A DNA stretch of 6,605 nucleotides, taken from Hyphomicrobiales bacterium (GTDB lineage Bacteria > Pseudomonadota > Alphaproteobacteria > Rhizobiales > Beijerinckiaceae). Each line of letters starts with the position of its first letter. Position 1 is the stretch's first letter. The notes under the pieces are model-generated. The model was given only the letters and a program-made list of their open reading frames with translations, did not search any database and had not been told where the DNA came from. A program made the translations under genes and the position numbers. Below, piece after piece: positions 6,136 through 6,605 of the stretch. Where the stretch lies: contig JAQGKN010000318.1 in assembly GCA_028290085.1 (NCBI GenBank), positions 1 to 6,605 of the forward strand, read 5' to 3'.

Positions 6136-6246
6136 TTATTCTCCATCACTTGTAGAAGCGAACTGATCTCGTTCGACCGCCGCCCTGATGGCGGCCCGGA
6201 CAATCTCCTCGGTGACGCGGAGGTCGTCCGTGCAACCGAGGGGCAT
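6136..6246 (-). CDS. 36-codon ORF coupled to the second binding-protein gene
   Basis: An ATG at 6246-6244 overlaps the stop of the upstream binding-protein gene as TGATG, a classic arrangement for translational coupling. The product MPLGCTDDLR then VTEEIVRAAIRAAVERDQFA and STSDGE is short, with one likely amphipathic helix (about residues 11-29), one cysteine (C5), no signal peptide and no membrane segment. It ends at TAA 6138-6136. No family is recognised. It could be a small accessory protein of the transporter, or the surviving N-terminus of a longer gene cut off by rearrangement, since the bases beyond it are debris. The coupling and sensible codons favour translation; function is unknown. 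Confidence 0.45.
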   Translation of the reverse strand: MPLGCTDDLRVTEEIVRAAIRAAVERDQFASTSDGE

Positions 6247-6605
6247 CAATTTCGGCGAGGCGGAATCTCGATAAACTGCGCTATCTGATCTGCGGTCAGT
6301 GGTGCAGATACATATTTGAAATCCACAGCGCTCGCCATTACTCCGGCGACGTCGGAGATTTTGTCTGGATTGACACCTACCCTCGTGACGAACTCATCCA
6401 TCGTACGCTTCGCAACCGGAACCGGCACTGAAGCCCAGTCGGCATAAGCCTTGACGCCTTCTGGTGTCGAATACATCCAGTCGATCGTCTCGCGATATGC
6501 GTCCATGTAGCGCCTCACGACGTCCCGCCTGGTGCGCAGCAGGTCTGCATGTGCGACGATGACGCGTGAGGTCTGGCCGGCAAGCGCAGGCACGTCCGAT
6601 GCGCG
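6246..6605 (-). CDS. Second ABC substrate-binding protein, NMT1/SsuA type (C-terminal part, runs off the right edge)
   Basis: The minus strand is open from the window edge to TGA at 6248-6246, giving the last 119 residues of a longer gene. The sequence shows the final part of an NMT1-fold binding protein: a strand with SRVIVAHADLL, a helix RRDVVRRYMDAYRETIDWM that packs at the domain hinge, a short PEGVKAYADWA helix after it, and a C-terminal ADQIAQFIE helix before the end. The pattern 'V..DLL..R.DVVRRY..A..ETI..M...PE' recurs near the C-terminus of these proteins. An internal GTG at 6593 is not a start; the frame continues beyond it. It is not a close paralogue of the binding protein at 2752-3759, as their C-terminal parts share only general architecture. 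It lies upstream of the ATPase and permease on the same strand, about 870 bases away, so it may once have headed that operon. Ligand unknown. Confidence 0.8.
   Translation of the reverse strand, partial: RASDVPALAGQTSRVIVAHADLLRTRRDVVRRYMDAYRETIDWMYSTPEGVKAYADWASVPVPVAKRTMDEFVTRVGVNPDKISDVAGVMASAVDFKYVSAPLTADQIAQFIEIPPRRN

Noticed and set aside
6179..6195. GCCGCC-ctgat-GGCGGC hairpin as a terminator
   Set aside because: It has a 6-bp stem with no T tract on either strand and lies inside the small ORF, where it follows from the repeated RAA codons.

Overview
The window looks like a stretch of a fairly GC-rich proteobacterial genome, most likely an alphaproteobacterium of the rhizobial type. 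This rests on codon use, on the many solute-binding-protein ABC genes, and on two IS families common in rhizobia; no marker gene confirms it. The theme is uptake and oxidative breakdown of an organosulfur-like or other small organic substrate. It carries a SsuD/SfnG-type flavin monooxygenase, a TauD-type Fe(II)/2-oxoglutarate dioxygenase, two NMT1/SsuA-type binding proteins, and one SsuC/SsuB-type permease and ATPase pair.

Layout. Bases 1-287 (minus) hold the N-terminal 95 residues of the flavin monooxygenase, which runs off the left edge. Bases 326-1703 are not empty spacer. They contain two heavily decayed minus-strand transposase genes side by side: an IS481-family transposase traceable from start codon to stop codon (1189 to 326), and behind it an IS3-family OrfB fragment (about 1703 to 1281). 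Next come the dioxygenase (1750-2604) and a complete periplasmic binding protein (2752-3759), both on plus and ended by a GC-rich hairpin. Facing them on minus are the permease (4584-3805) and the ATPase (5375-4581), which overlap by ATGA. Bases 5376-6135 have no intact gene, but include a frameshifted high-GC3 coding remnant on plus and a small inverted repeat. The right edge carries the C-terminal part of a second binding protein (minus, 6605-6246), coupled by TGATG to a 36-codon ORF (6246-6136).

How it may work together. The binding protein made with the dioxygenase has no permease or ATPase of its own strand nearby. The permease/ATPase pair converging on it is the obvious partner, possibly shared with the second binding protein. 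Imported substrate would be oxidised in the cytoplasm by the dioxygenase and perhaps the flavin monooxygenase. The dioxygenase has the complete iron and 2-oxoglutarate site of TauD but lacks the histidine that TauD uses to hold the taurine sulfonate, so taurine is unlikely to be its substrate. The IS fossils and the debris at 5376-6135 suggest the cluster was assembled or rearranged by insertion and deletion. No CRISPR array, tRNA, rRNA or obviously new defence system was seen.
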